DNA from: Lactifluus volemus | Taxonomy: Eukaryota; Basidiomycota; Agaricomycetes; Russulales; Russulaceae | Reading direction: 5' to 3' | Length of the DNA: 64,000 nucleotides | Assembly: GCA_022376515.1 (NCBI GenBank) | Contig: WTXI01000011.1 | Location: 868,001 to 932,000 of the forward strand | In this document: positions 1-11,318 of the stretch, piece after piece | How the letters are laid out: every line of letters begins with the position of its first letter | Position numbering within the stretch: the first letter of the stretch is position 1 | The notes under the pieces: generated by a model | Seen by the model: the letters and a program-made list of their open reading frames with translations, nothing else | Told to the model about the DNA's origin: nothing | The model's database searches: none | Position numbers and translations under genes: made by a program

Positions 1-427
1 ACCGAGGCGTCATATATTGAGTATTTTCTTCGATACGTAGTAAACAACTTGGTCAGTCATCTAATTGCAAGAAAGGATGGAGATTTGGACATACGGGTTA
101 TAAAACACCCAGAGAAGGCTTTCAAAACCTTCGCTTGTTATATCGTTTAATACAACAGGGTTTGTTTTCGACGTCCCAGGAGGGTCCTCGCATGGAATAC
201 CGGGTATGGCGAACAACGACTGGAAGTATGGTGACTCCCGGATGAAAAAGCGTTTATGCACCCTAAATAACATGTTCTCAACCTGGCCAAGATATGATGA
301 ACGTGAACGTTGAGGATAGATAGCTGTGGCTTACTCTGAACATCACATCTGCTTCGGAAAAAAAATATTCCTGGTGCGGCTTCGCACTGGGGGAAGTACC
401 GTTGACATTGGTGGATGGCCGGGGCAT
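1..427 (-). CDS. BTB/POZ domain protein, truncated by window edge
   Basis: The minus strand gives an ATG at 427 and a short leader (MPRPSTNVNGTSPSAKP). An exon then ends in EADVMFR, followed by a roughly 50-nt GT-AG intron and VENMLFRVHKRFFIRES. The read continues through a typical BTB core, including VLNDITSEGFESLLWVFYNP, to another apparent donor near 95. The DVxFxVE...FRVHKxFF pattern is the opening strand and helix of the BTB/POZ fold found in large basidiomycete families. These proteins usually dimerise and may act as adaptors, but no partner domain is visible because the 3' part lies outside the window. An earlier in-frame start would be TTG, so 427 is preferred. Confidence 0.75.
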
Positions 428-2196
428 ACTAATAGCAAGGGGTTGACCAGGGTGAATGGACAATACCGTCTCGGCATGTTATCGCGTTTTAAACCGTTCT
501 GGAGATAGCTTTTGTGAGCGCAGGGAGAGTTTACAGAAAAGCGGAGCGCACTTCAGTTATCGAAACATAGTTTCTATTTTCATAGACTCGGAGTACGCGC
601 GGCTCAGAACGGCAGAGGAAGCTTACTCTTGACGTGGAGTACGGGTTGCTACCACGGATAGCAGGATTACGGTGGGCCAACGACCTCGCACTGGTACCAC
701 TGGCATGTCATTTCCCCGAATGTCAAGTTGGCCTAGCGCAGCCCTCGTAATGATGACCAAATGCCCACCGATCCGAGAAAGATTCGCATGACCAAGCCAT
801 CGTCCATGAACGCGAGGTGCGCGCATGACCAGGAAGCAACCACGTTCGTGACTGAATAAAGAAGACTTGATAGTCGAATTTGAATCTATGAAGATCTCCG
901 TGTGGGGAACGGATCTGCGATGGACAAGAGACAAATATCGAGCCTTAAAGGGAATGAACAGCGCGCAATGCGGCACGGCTTCCGTAGTTGTAATACAGCG
1001 ACGGCCTGAGTCACTTTTGTACACCTGCAGTACAAAGGATATTCAATCCGTCGGATGACGGCAATCGGGGGCTATCGATTCGCGAATTCAAGACCAGAGA
1101 GCAAATGATGGAATCGTCCTCGCTTGTTTTCGTGGGAGAACCGCATAATCTACGACGCCTTCTTGCGGCGGCGTACAGTAGTGCTGGGGCCGCCGATATC
1201 AGTTGCGAGAAGACACGAGGCAATTTTTGTGCGCCCCGTGTTGATTAACTCGTGCAGCCAAGGGGCAATGTCGTGCACCACTAGAGGCCTGGATCCTAAG
1301 GAGCCCGGGACAAGGCGCGTGGAGGGCGCCACCCACGCGCAGTGAACGTGGTGAACGATCGTTCCAGGCCTGAGGCTCTTCCCAAAACGAGACTTATTCA
1401 TCGATATCTGATATCTGTCCGCAGCGTTGGATCCGCGGAAGCGCTGCTGTGAAATCAGAAATCCGTGGGCGCCTGCATTTGGAGTCTAGATGACTGGAAT
1501 TGGCGCTCAGGCTGCTCAGCTGCCCGCGCAAGAGAACGAGGTCTGATGGGCGTCGGCAACTCTGCCCCGCATCTAGAGCAGCAGAATGCCCGCGACGTGG
1601 GTTGAGCGGCGGGAGTCTGGATCAAATCTTTTTTAATAAAAAAAGATGCACGGCAAGGTCGGGCCATATCTATGTGCGCTTCTAGTTGTGGCAGAACATG
1701 CCCCACATGTTTCAGCGGTGGCGAAGTGAATTCAGTAGGTGGGGTACGCCGGAAAACAGTAGTCGAGTCGAGACTGAACTCAATTATTACATCCCCATTC
1801 TGCTGTGCACGAGGTCTATAAGTGAGTGTGACCACAGTCTTACCAAGATTCATTTACAACTCGACCATATCGCATCCTACAGCCCTGGATTCATCCAGGT
1901 AAGGAATTGAGGTTGAAATAGCTATATTGATGAAAGCGTCTCAGTGTCAAAAAAGTTTGCAAGACCTGCTGCGTGGAAGTATGTGTGAGGGTGTACAAGA
2001 GAACGTATAGTGCAAAGAAAAGTGGTGTTACAGAGAGGGTATTTTGATCATGATAGAGAAGCAGGAAGTAGCGAGCATGAAAAGCGGATACAAATGCAGA
2101 AGCAAATAGGTGAAAGGTTAGACAGCATCGACCAACGGCAATTACGTACCAAAAAAACATGAGACGGGGGGTATCGTAGAGTTTTGAGGGGCCACA
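428..2196. other. gene-free stretch
   Basis: No reading frame here has recognisable motifs, a consistent splice pattern or a credible start. The longest frames, near 623-1024 and 1455-1853 on the minus strand, are low-information and look like chance. Part is presumably upstream sequence of the BTB gene and 3' sequence of the PARG gene. A short A/T-rich inverted repeat lies at 1626-1647. Confidence 0.5.
1626..1647. repeat. short A/T-rich inverted repeat
   Basis: ATCTTTTTT is followed by a short spacer and AAAAAAGAT, forming a near-perfect palindrome. It lies in the gene-free stretch and could be a poly(A)/termination element or chance low complexity. Confidence 0.35.
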
Positions 2197-3540
2197 TCAT
2201 TCCACGACGCGCAGTGGAGTCCCGGCCCCATTCGGATTCCCTGAACTCCAACCTACCGCAGTTCGCGCTTCGAACCTGCTCTGAAATACAGCCTTGAATC
2301 TTTCTATGGTGCGCTTATCGATGATACCAAATACGACGCGATCAAAAGAGTGCGTGAATCGAGCGCCCTCCTCGGCCAGCAAATCATACCAGATATCCGC
2401 AACCATGCTGACGTCGTTCCGGAATACGCCCGTGCCGAAGCTGCCGAGGACGATGTTCCGAATGCCCTGCTGCTCAAAGAGAAATAGAATCCGCGCCATG
2501 CGTTCACGCATCGTGCCTTCGATCTGCGCCGCAACGTCCGAGCTCGCACGGTCTCCCGCGCGTTCATTTACGACGCCCGCGTTGACCGCTGCGCAAGTGA
2601 CCACCTCAATCTGATGAGGTCTCACCCACCCACCGGCATCGTCGCGAAGGACGAGCACCGCAGGCGAAAAAAGCATGGCGTGGGTGTAAAAACCGCCGCG
2701 GCGATCCCTTTTGTGTAGTTCGTGGAACTGGGCCCCTATCGTAGAGGCGAGGGACGTGTAGAGCGTCGATGAGCGCGCCAGGGACTCTTCTTGTGCGTGC
2801 GCGCCCGCGAGGAATCCACCGCCCGGTCTAGTGGCGCTTGCAAAGCTGAGTACGCCAACTCGTGCAGGGCTGCCGCCGCTATCAGCTGAGCTTGAATTAA
2901 GGTCATGTAACAAGGCACGGGCGCGATGGAGCGTCGAGCCTTCGCAGAGCTCCAGCCGCGCTGGGTGCTCTGAGAGAGTGGTGGGCACGGTGGTGGACCA
3001 TGAGGCGAGGATCGAGTCGGGCGAGAAAAAGATGGTGTTGTCCCTCGATTGTAAAACGGCGTCGCGGAAGCGGAAAATTGAACCCTGGAACTGTACTTCC
3101 CCACGCTCGATTGCGGCGAGAGTTTCATCCGCAATGCGTCTCCGCATCGCAGCATGATTGTGGTGGCCGTCATTGGTATGGGTGGGGTAGGTGGACTCTG
3201 AATGCCTAGCCTTTCGCGACGTCTCTCGACGTACAACACGAGGCTGTGGCAAGAGATCGCGTGGGGGACTGGCGATTACTTGATACGTTTCTTCGTGCAT
3301 TGGATATCGTCGGTATTTTCTGTCATACGGGTGGTTTCTAAACACTGAGGGGTAATCCTCATCAATCGACCGCCTTCGATAGTAACTTCCAGGTATAGGA
3401 TGAGCGAGTGGTGGTGGTAGTGGTGGCACGCGTGCAAACGAGGGAGCAGTGTCAGAGATAAGTGAAGTGCTCTTCTCGTCGTACTGTCGGGTGTATTTTG
3501 GACCACGACAACCTGGGATCCAGCTCAATAATCGAAACAT
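2197..3540 (-). CDS. microbial-type poly(ADP-ribose) glycohydrolase (TIGR02452/DUF2263 family)
   Basis: A single uninterrupted frame of about 447 residues starts at ATG 3540 (MFRLLSWIPGC); the longer frame has only a TTG upstream. Around residues 239-251 it carries GGGFLAGAHAQEE, which fits the GGG-X6-8-QEE signature of PARG enzymes, where the second Glu is catalytic. It is preceded by VGVLSFASATRP and followed by LARSSTLYTSL, as in the microbial-type PARG/macrodomain fold. Later blocks VLGSFGTGVFRND and FDRVVFGIID fit the same family. Such enzymes remove ADP-ribose polymers from proteins. The first 100 or so residues are low-complexity and variable. The gene is divergent from clathrin light chain across 240 bp. 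Family assignment is strong; physiological role is inference. Confidence 0.88.
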   Translation of the reverse strand: MFRLLSWIPGCRGPKYTRQYDEKSTSLISDTAPSFARVPPLPPPLAHPIPGSYYRRRSIDEDYPSVFRNHPYDRKYRRYPMHEETYQVIASPPRDLLPQPRVVRRETSRKARHSESTYPTHTNDGHHNHAAMRRRIADETLAAIERGEVQFQGSIFRFRDAVLQSRDNTIFFSPDSILASWSTTVPTTLSEHPARLELCEGSTLHRARALLHDLNSSSADSGGSPARVGVLSFASATRPGGGFLAGAHAQEESLARSSTLYTSLASTIGAQFHELHKRDRRGGFYTHAMLFSPAVLVLRDDAGGWVRPHQIEVVTCAAVNAGVVNERAGDRASSDVAAQIEGTMRERMARILFLFEQQGIRNIVLGSFGTGVFRNDVSMVADIWYDLLAEEGARFTHSFDRVVFGIIDKRTIERFKAVFQSRFEARTAVGWSSGNPNGAGTPLRVVE

Positions 3541-3780
3541 GGTTGAGATGCAGTGATAGTTCGGGTGAAAGTGGGGTGTACATACACGCACTGATATCAT
3601 CCAACACGAGGTCAAAGTCTGGTCATTTGGGCTCTCTTACGAAGTTCTTCGCCTCGCCTCGCCGCAGGAACCGATTCTTTGAACCGATTCGGTCATTCCC
3701 GTTTATTATTTCTCACGGCCAACCCCGTGCCACTCACTGCGCTCCAAAAAACTGAAAACAACGACGAACAACGACGAACC
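3541..3780. promoter_or_regulatory. divergent promoter region, PARG / clathrin light chain
   Basis: These 240 bp separate the two start codons. Pyrimidine-rich and AAC/GAC-rich sequence precedes the clathrin start. No clear TATA element is visible. Confidence 0.4.
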
Positions 3781-4734
3781 ATGACCGACCTCTTCAGTGA
3801 TGACGATATTGACTTTGACCGCGCTGCATCCGCTTTTCCGGATATATCCCTAGATGGTGAGGGCGACATCCCCACCTTTTCACCCCAACTGGCCGGCCCT
3901 CCCCCTCCTGCTGGTGCTTTCGACCTCGACGCCTTTGGCGGCCCAGCACCCGCACGAGAAGTAAAGGTCACCGGCCACGATGACCACGACATTGAAAAGT
4001 TTGAGAGTGAGTTCCCAGAGCTCGATGTACCACAGGTACCACTTTTTTTTTATGCAAAATATGTGTGCTTCAATGACCTCGGACGCTGACAACGATATTG
4101 TAGGAGACTGTTATTCGCTCTGCTCAGCCTACATTCGGTGCTATTCCACATTTTGCACCACGTCCGCAACCGTCAGCTCTTTCTGCGACTCCAATCTTGA
4201 ACCAACCGATCGATGCTGAGGAGCCTGAAGTCATCCGGTCCGTCTTTTTTTTTGAAGAAATCTCTATACCCTCATCCCTTCCCGTGCAAGAAGGACTGAC
4301 GACCGCATTCAATAGGAAATGGCGTGAGCGGCAGGCCGAGGAAATCGGCGAGCGCGACGAGCGATCCAAGACCCGTCGCCAAGAGACAATCGCAAGAGCG
4401 GAGCGTGCGATTGACCAGTTCTACGAGGAGTACAATTCCAAGCGCGAGAAACAGATCAGTGAAAATAAGTACGCTATTATCTCGCTTCGTTCTTTCTTGG
4501 ACTGATCTGGGGCGCCGCAGAACCTTGGAAGCCGAGTATGTCGGATCGTTGACTGATTCGCTGTCACAAGGGACGACATGGGATCGCATTTGCGAGTTGG
4601 TTGAACTGCAAAATTCACAAAGCAAGACCCTCGCACGTGCGGGGCCCGGAACGACAGAGCTCTCGCGATACCGTGAGGTTCTTTTACGTCTGCGACGTGA
4701 GGGCACAAGTGCACCTGGTGCGGCAGGGTACTGA
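3781..4734 (+). CDS. CLC1: clathrin light chain
   Basis: Four exons (3781-4035, 4104-4237, 4316-4468, 4521-4734) splice cleanly to 251 residues. The N-terminal half is acidic and proline-rich, then the conserved block DIEKFESEFPELD appears. The next exon holds EEPEVIR, running across a splice into KWRERQAEEIGERDE, the coiled-coil region that binds the clathrin heavy chain. The C-terminus, TTWDRICELVEL then RYREVLLRLRREG and APGA, is the family's conserved tail. Light chains regulate triskelion assembly on endocytic and trans-Golgi vesicles. All junctions are GT-AG and keep frame. Confidence 0.93.
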
Positions 4735-4893
4735 GCCGTAGAACCCACACGAGTTACCAGAACGATAGTTCATAGATTGCGAGATGCGGTACTTTACGAT
4801 ATCGAGAGTATTACTGGAAAACACAACTAAGTAAAACACTGGTGGTAGTAGCAAAAAGCCATGTCCTTAGGTGCCTGAAAACGATGATTACGG

Positions 4894-6154
4894 TCAGAGC
4901 TTGGCCTGTGTGTTCTCCGCAATTGGGAAGTGCTCTTCGGCCCATGCTATACATTCATCTGTGAATTTCTCCTTGACGCCGTCTGGTTCATTTTGAAGTT
5001 CATGATATCCACCCTGGACAGTGATGAATTAGATCTTCTATAGTGATTTAGCAATGATTCAGCTGTCTAACCTCATAGAGAGAGATCTTCTTGTCACTAG
5101 CGGGAAGCTTCTCGATGAATTGTTTCGCAGCTTCTACGGAGCAGACCTAGAGAAATGGTGTCACATGGTTGAATGCGTCTCATTTGTGAAACCTCTGCTT
5201 ACCAGGTCTTCCGTTCCATGCACAACCAGAACCTGTAAGGCATTAGTGTCACAAAGACACGGACAAAGGCTCAATCATACCGGGAGAGCAGTGGGCCATT
5301 TCTTATAGTCCTTGGTAATCACATTCTCGCCCTAAACAACCTCGTGTCAACGTTGCAAACGTGACTTTGGACGATTGGCATACCCTGTTTAGCATGTCGT
5401 CGACTGCGCGTAGAGACGCGCTGCGGCGGATGAGTTTGTCATTTTCGTTATCCTTCACCACCTCCGGGTCGTGGGACAAGTACTGAATGGGGCGGATGGT
5501 GTCACGGACTTTTGAATGGGGCATCCGGAGAAAAAATACGTACCTTGGGTTCGACGGACGCGGGAATGTTCTGGTTTGGAAGGATGGTGCGCACGCGGGA
5601 GCCGAGCCAGCGTACGATGCCGATTGGCGGCTTGGTGAGTCGGATGCAAGGACTTGTCGCGATAATGCCCGACAGCTGAGAGACGCTATCCTGGGTATTG
5701 TTACGCGTAGCAAACGACAGGACTAATGCGCCGCCCTGATTCGTTTCGGCCATGGGTTGTTAATGATGTAGCGAAGGACGAGGGAAATGGAGTGGCGCAC
5801 CATAGAATGGCCCATGAGGAAGTGGGGCACGGTGGGGTTCCCCTCTTGAGCAACACTTAGGGCCCAGACGATATCTGCAATTTGATCGGCGTCGCCCGTT
5901 CGACCGTACACTGCGTCTGACGACTTTTTTGCGTCAAGAGCGGTACGCCCAAAGCCGCGCTGGTCAAACGTGAAGACGACGAAACCGCGGTCGGCCCAAC
6001 GCTTATGGACATGTTCGTAACGCTGGACATGCTCTGCGAAGCCGTGGATAAAGACGACCACGCCACGCGGGGAACCAGATGCAGGTTGGTAGTTGCGTGT
6101 ATAGAACAAAGAAGATTTAGGACCAGGGAGCCAGTTTTCGGTGAAGGTGGACAT
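4894..6154 (-). CDS. monoglyceride lipase-type serine hydrolase (S33 / Hydrolase_4)
   Basis: The gene starts at ATG 6154 (MSTFTENWLPGP) and has about six exons. The first ends in the nucleophile elbow GHSM, spliced to GGALVLSF, so the catalytic Ser sits next to an intron. HGFAEHVQRYEH near the start is the oxyanion-hole motif typical of monoacylglycerol lipases. Downstream are LNRGENVITKDYKKWP, VLVVHGTEDLV with the catalytic Asp, and GGYHELQNEPDGVKEKF with the catalytic His. The protein ends FPIAENTQAKL at 4894. It should hydrolyse monoacylglycerols, as yeast Yju3 does. No signal peptide is seen. Splice phases agree across all exons. Confidence 0.9.
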
Positions 6155-6793
6155 GAGTGATTAGGAGGTGGTGGTGTGGAACAAGGGCGTCCGCAAGACT
6201 CCGTCACTCGGTCATCCTTGGGGTTGTATAGCTCGTGCCACGGAGCCGATAACGGGAGGGCGTTATGTTTCACCTATCTTATTCTCTCTCCACCTCCGAG
6301 TCCGAATGTCAAAACCTTGGTCTCCATGGTGTCTGTGCGTTGTGTAACCTTCACGGTAACCTTCATAATGTTACGACTGGACCGACTCTGGTCAACATAC
6401 TGCCAAAGTTCATAGAATTGAATTGTAAGTTATGAAGGGTGATTCTGAGAATGGTCTAGTTCCAGGCCCCGCTCCCATGTGTTTCGGAGCTCGCAATGGA
6501 GACGTCGTCGGGGGTCTAGGGCTACTACTTGTCGGTGTGAAACTCTGCGCGCTTCCAAGTCGCAGCATAACAACGAGATAAACTAGAGATGTATATAGAG
6601 AACAGATTTTCCTTATCAGATCTACATTTATGCCTTTTTTTAAAGTTATGAATAAGAGGGGACACGGCTGTAGTTCCAAGACGTCGGTCCGTGATAAGCG
6701 CCTGCAGTGGCGATGCAAGCAGAGTCAAATTCGACGAGAACTTGAAGCTTTCAAGACCACTACCCCCCTTCGTCTCCATAAATTCCTCCCAAG
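6155..6793. promoter_or_regulatory. divergent intergenic region, lipase / ERV2
   Basis: These 639 bp lie between two divergent starts. Short reading frames here have no coding signature. No firm TATA box or repeat was found. Confidence 0.4.
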
Positions 6794-7704
6794 ATGATAT
6801 CCCGCTTTGGCAGATTCCTTCTTTTGGTCGTTGTCATGGTCGTAAGTCCCGATTCTAAGCTCACTCGACCTTGCTTACCCTCCCCACCCAAAACAGTTCA
6901 TTACTTCCTCGGTCACATTAGTTTATCACCCCCTCTCGGAGTACGTAGATCCCAGGACAGGGACTTCCTTCGACGAAGGTGGCGTAGAAAAGGAGTTTCG
7001 TGCGCTTCCGATCCAGGTGCATGATCGACCGCCAGCATCACCACATGCTATGGGCAGTGTCATCATGCCCAAACTAGCGAACGAAACAGCAAAGCAAGTT
7101 ATCTTTCCTGCGTTCTACTACAGATAGAATGTAAACTTGACCCTGTAGAGCTGCCTTGGGACGTGCGACGTGGAAGTTATTGTAAGCCACTGTATAGATT
7201 TCAAAACTCCATAACTGAATCGTGCTGCAGACACACAATGACGTTGAGATACCCTGAGGTATACTGGAAAACATTCACCGGTTTTAACCATGTGCGCTGA
7301 TGATGTACCAGCACCCGACAGAGGATGAGCGAGAGGCCCTCAAGTCTTATTTCTACCTCACATCCCGACTATACCCATGTGGCGAGTGTGCAGCCGAATT
7401 CCAACAGCTCTTGGAGTTGTATCCACCACAAACATCCTCCCGTCTTTCTGCATCTTCCTGGTAAAATTCACGCTTTCGTGTCCTTCTCCGCTGTTTAACT
7501 TTCCTCCGCAGGCTGTGTTTCGTACACAACCAAGTCAACGAACGCCTACAAAAACCCATCTTCGATTGTGCACATCTAGATAAAGAATATGATTGTGGCT
7601 GTGGTGATGACGGTAACTCTACAGACCCCGGAGCCGTGCGAGACCCAAGTACAATCAAAGACGAGCTGACTGGTGCACATCTTATCAAAGGCGGTACTGA
7701 GTAA
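6794..7704 (+). CDS. ERV2: FAD-linked sulfhydryl oxidase, ERV2-like
   Basis: The N-terminus MISRFGRFLLLVVVMV followed by FITSSVTLVYHPLS is a signal anchor, so the enzyme should face the ER lumen. After a lumenal stem, LGRATWKLLHTMTLRYPE opens the Erv1/ALR fold. The next exon carries the active-site CGEC in SRLYPCGECAAEFQQLL. After another intron come WLCFVHNQVNERL and DCAHLDKEYDCGCGDD. Erv2 passes electrons from protein disulfide isomerase or thiols to oxygen during disulfide formation. Exons are 6794-6841, about 6901-7093, 7149-7181, 7231-7258, 7312-7460 and 7513-7704. The second intron begins GCAAGT, a GC-AG intron, and both flanks are family-conserved. Confidence 0.9.
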
Positions 7705-7788
7705 TTTATTTATTTTCGCTGCTTTATTATATGTACGGGATTAATTGCTTGCTTTTTGTGGCCTTGGCTATCTCACAAAAGCTGCTCA

Positions 7789-9687
7789 CTACTCGGAAGT
7801 TGCCACGTACACGTTGAAGTTGTAGACTTCTGGCTTGGCTTGAAAACAGTATTCACGTGGATGGCACCGCGCCACCACAACTTCATCGCGTATCAACTCG
7901 ACGCGAATACCGTGGCCAACCCTCAACGGAGATGAAAGCTTCGTCACACCGGCGAAACACCTGAAATAGTGCGCGAGCTCATCGCCAGCGGCAACGAGGG
8001 CAACACAGGGTGCACGTGCCAAGACGACCACCCAAAACGAATCATCTGTCTGCAAAAATGCACTTGAGCCTCTTCAGGCGATCGGATGGGACTGTCGTAG
8101 ACTCACCAGCTCCCAGTTCCGAGGGCGAGGTACTGGATCGGGTGGAGTGGCGCCCTTCGGGTGAGGCCGTGCCCAGACAAAGATCTGGTCGTGCTCGACT
8201 GGTGGCATGCGGCCTTCTTTGAACGCACGCGCAAAGTATGCATTAAGCACGAGCCATGGTGTGTGAGGGAAGCCGTCCACCCATGCTTCTGAGTTTGGCT
8301 GGGCACCACGTACAGGTGCCAGGTAATGCGATTCGCCATAGTCTTGTCCAAAAGATGGACATGATTATGGGAGCCCAGAGAGATGAGCAAAGAAGAGCTC
8401 ACCGTTCCAAGAGATGACTTGTACGATGTCGATCATATTTCGGTAGGCGAGCAGGTACTCCCAGCGCCGGACGAGCAACCAGTCGTCCCCACGATAAATC
8501 CACTGTGAGAGCATGAAGACTGAGCCTCGTGGGATGGAAAGACGACGAGAACATACGTTCTTGTTCCAGGAATCTGGCCCATAGTGCTGAGGGCACGGAA
8601 GGAGATGAGCAAAGGTTGTTGTAGGATCTTTGGTAGGTTTCTTACCGTGAAAAACCAAGGGGAGACAGCTGCCATATACGTACGCCCGCCAAGGTGCCGA
8701 ATGTGGTGAAGATCGGTATTCAATTCAGGACACTCGATTTCTTCCCTTGGAGAACTTGGGGTGAGATGATTTGGCCAGCCTCCATTCCACTACCGACGGC
8801 ATCAGAACAAGGGGCATATCAAAGTGAAGGCACCAAGTACATGGAAGCTGCCATCCACGGCGGTCAGACCAGGATAGTGGGCTGGATCGATGAAGAAGGC
8901 TGGTATGAGATGGACCTGCAGTTCATATGTTGTAGTACTTGTCTGAGTTTATTATTCAAGCCGGTCATACCGGGCACACGCTTTCAAGGACCTGGCGAGC
9001 GAAACTCCACGCGGTGGCAACTGAGCTCTGGCCGAAATTGCACTTGTCGCCGGAAAATGTGGACACCAAGGCTCGACCTCGATATAGGAACTGGTTGGGG
9101 TGGTGCCCGACGAGCTCCATGTACTGGCGCAGGAACTCGGCGTCTGCTTCGGTACCTCCAGGTATGGAGCTGCCAGTGGGGGCGAGACGGTTTTTGGAAA
9201 TAGCAAGGCTGAGATCGGGGGGGATATTTAGATAGATGGTAAAGAGCTCACTCACGTCATGTCAAAGCTCAGGAATAACTTGAAGTCTGTCTGAAGCTGG
9301 CGCGCCGTCGCATAGCAGTCGGCCACTCGTGCCTTTTGCCAGTCTTCGCGCCCAACGTTCAGTGCAAAGGCATCGCTGTACAATTGACATGGAGTAATTT
9401 CGGTCCTATATCGGGAGCTACATAAACTCACAAGCCGTGTGCCTGTGCCAATTGTATGTCGCACGTCCAGTCATGAGGGGAGTAGGGCTGTATTTTCCAA
9501 CATAGTCACCAGCGAAACTTTTTTTTTAGCAAATGGGCCGGGGTTGAAGAGATAAGAACGGATGCACGTATGTGTTCCCAACCATGAAACTTGTGGCAAG
9601 TCAGCAAAACATCAAGATGACATATTTTTAGAAAGAGTTAATTAATCACTGGCAAACGACAAATTTTTTGTGATTCGTGGAAGCCAT
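7789..9687 (-). CDS. glycoside hydrolase family 71 alpha-1,3-glucanase, apparently cytosolic
   Basis: About ten exons run from ATG 9687 to 7789. Exon 1 (9650-9687) encodes MASTNHKKFVVC and part of a His codon. Exon 2 (9568-9589, 22 nt) gives FMVGNTY and exon 3 (9432-9487) PYSPHDWTCDIQLAQAHG. DAFALNVGREDWQ, LFLSFDMT, FLYRGRALVSTFSGD, LIPAFFIDP, WNGGWP, YMAAVSPWFFT, HYGPDSWNKN, IDIVQVISWN, DYGESHY and VDGFPHTPW follow in the order expected for GH71. These enzymes cut alpha-1,3-glucan. There is no signal peptide, since the conserved HFMVGN strand begins only about 12 residues in; this resembles intracellular Agn2-type enzymes. The C-terminal part (TDDSFWVVVLARAP to the stop) is a beta-rich domain seen in many family members. 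Confidence 0.92.
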
Positions 9688-10278
9688 GGGCAGTGCGCAG
9701 GCGGTAGTAATTAATACAACCGATCAGCCACATTGGCCCCAACACACGGATGCAATGGCCCGATCACCCCGATCACCGGCAACTGGCACGGGTGCGTGGG
9801 CCGCGGGGGTTTTGCCCGCCACTAACAACAAAGAACACAAAAAAAATCGTTATCACTTGCAAAAACTTCTCTACATCGACCTCAATCACCATAGGACTAC
9901 TTTTGTGCGACAGACCTGCTTGGGGTGTTGTATTAATAGCACCTGGAAACGGCACCTGAGAAGGTGATACGGGAACAAATATAGGTGCTCAGCCCACAAC
10001 AACATGCGGCACTGAACGTTAGAACGCCGCTTGCCCGCTTTCTCCGGAAGGGGCGGACGAACAAGGAGACTATTTCCGTATGATCCCCACAACCCCCTCT
10101 CAGGCCATTTCGAGTTGTTATGGCCAGGGCCTGTGCAGAAAGGCCAATGCTGCAGTGGCACCAGGTGAATATAAAGCACCGGTCCTGAGAACCTCAATGG
10201 TCACAGAGGTCTCTTTTGAACCCACAAACATATCGCCTGCATCTTATATTTGTTAAACACCCAGTCTCCGAAGTTCAA
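9688..10278. promoter_or_regulatory. divergent intergenic region, GH71 / unknown protein
   Basis: These 591 bp lie between divergent starts. A TATA-like element at 10170-10175 faces the plus-strand gene. No coding features seen. Confidence 0.4.
10170..10175 (+). promoter_or_regulatory. candidate TATA box
   Basis: TATAAA lies about 104 bp upstream of the start at 10279, a plausible fungal spacing. It is a sequence match only. Confidence 0.4.
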
Positions 10279-11318
10279 ATGTCGACCCTTATATTGGTAA
10301 GTGTAGCCTAAACCAAGACCCCACTATCTTGATACTCATAGCGAAACAGGACGATGACGTATTTCAGCTTGGCTTATACCCTCTGCCTCAGCTCTCGTCC
10401 CTCCCCTTGAAACAAATCTCCAAAGATTTTGATATTCCTGAGAGTGCCGAGTATTGGCAGGCCCGTAGGCTTACCTCTGGAAGTCCCATCGAGTTTTCGG
10501 ACTCGGATTCCTGCTCGGATTCCGATGATGATACCCTTTCTATTACATCTGCGTCTTCGAACAATCGCAAGTATCCCATTCTGAGGGATGTGTCCCCCAT
10601 CGACTACAGCGACAAGTTTCCCGCTTATATGGAAGGGAACGCTCTTGGCTTGATATTCGAGTCCCAGGCATTCCCATTTGATTCCAGGGCAATCGCCACC
10701 CCAAACCCGCAGGCTGGAAGCTTGCGGGCCCCTACCAACCACCAGGACGTTCGCGGCCGTGACCGTCCAAGCCGAGGCTATCAACCGTACCAAGGGCACG
10801 TTGATCTCGACTCGTACCATCCAGCCAGCGACACGCTGGTAGGTGGGTTCCCCCAAGATACCGGTCTGCGAGGCGACGTGCACGAAGCCTCCAGTCTCGA
10901 GGTGAGTACACAGAAATACAGAGGCTGTTACAGTCGTTGAAAGAGAACGTTTCAGAGGTTCCATGAGCTGAGCGTGAACTATGCCCCAGAGAATTGGTTG
11001 GGCATAGGCGAGCCAGGACAAGAAGAAGAGGTCGATTATGACGCAGATGGCGAGACATACGACCTCGCTGTCCAGTACGCGCCCCGCAAGCGTCCGATAG
11101 CGCTGCCAGACGACGAAGAGACGTCTGAAAGCCTATTTTATAGCGGACCAGATCTCGGAGGATGGTTGACCGGCATTATTGACGGTGTTCCAAAGACGAT
11201 CACGCATTGTCCTAGTCCCCTCAATCTCCCTTTGTCGCTGCCGTTCCTCACGGAGGACGAGCTGGGCCTTACCTCCGCGGAATTCGGCAAGCAGGAATAT
11301 GGCTACCCCTGTGATTAA
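10279..11318 (+). CDS. hypothetical acidic, probably disordered protein
   Basis: Three exons (10279-10296, 10350-10901, 10956-11318) splice in frame to 310 residues. The protein starts MSTLIL, then DDDVFQLGLYPLPQLSS. A serine/aspartate cluster, FSDSDSCSDSDDDTLS, could be a casein kinase 2 target. Later come an Arg/Gly/Pro-rich middle and an acidic C-terminal half (PGQEEEVDYDADGETYDL). No catalytic motif, transmembrane segment or signal peptide is apparent, and I do not recognise the family. Consistent codon phase across both introns and a TATA box upstream support it being a real gene. Confidence 0.65.

Noticed and set aside
1455..1853. 132-codon minus-strand frame
   Set aside because: No motif, no splice continuation, no neighbouring support.
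3541..3615. N-terminal extension of the PARG frame
   Set aside because: No ATG upstream in frame (only TTG); 3540 gives a normal start.
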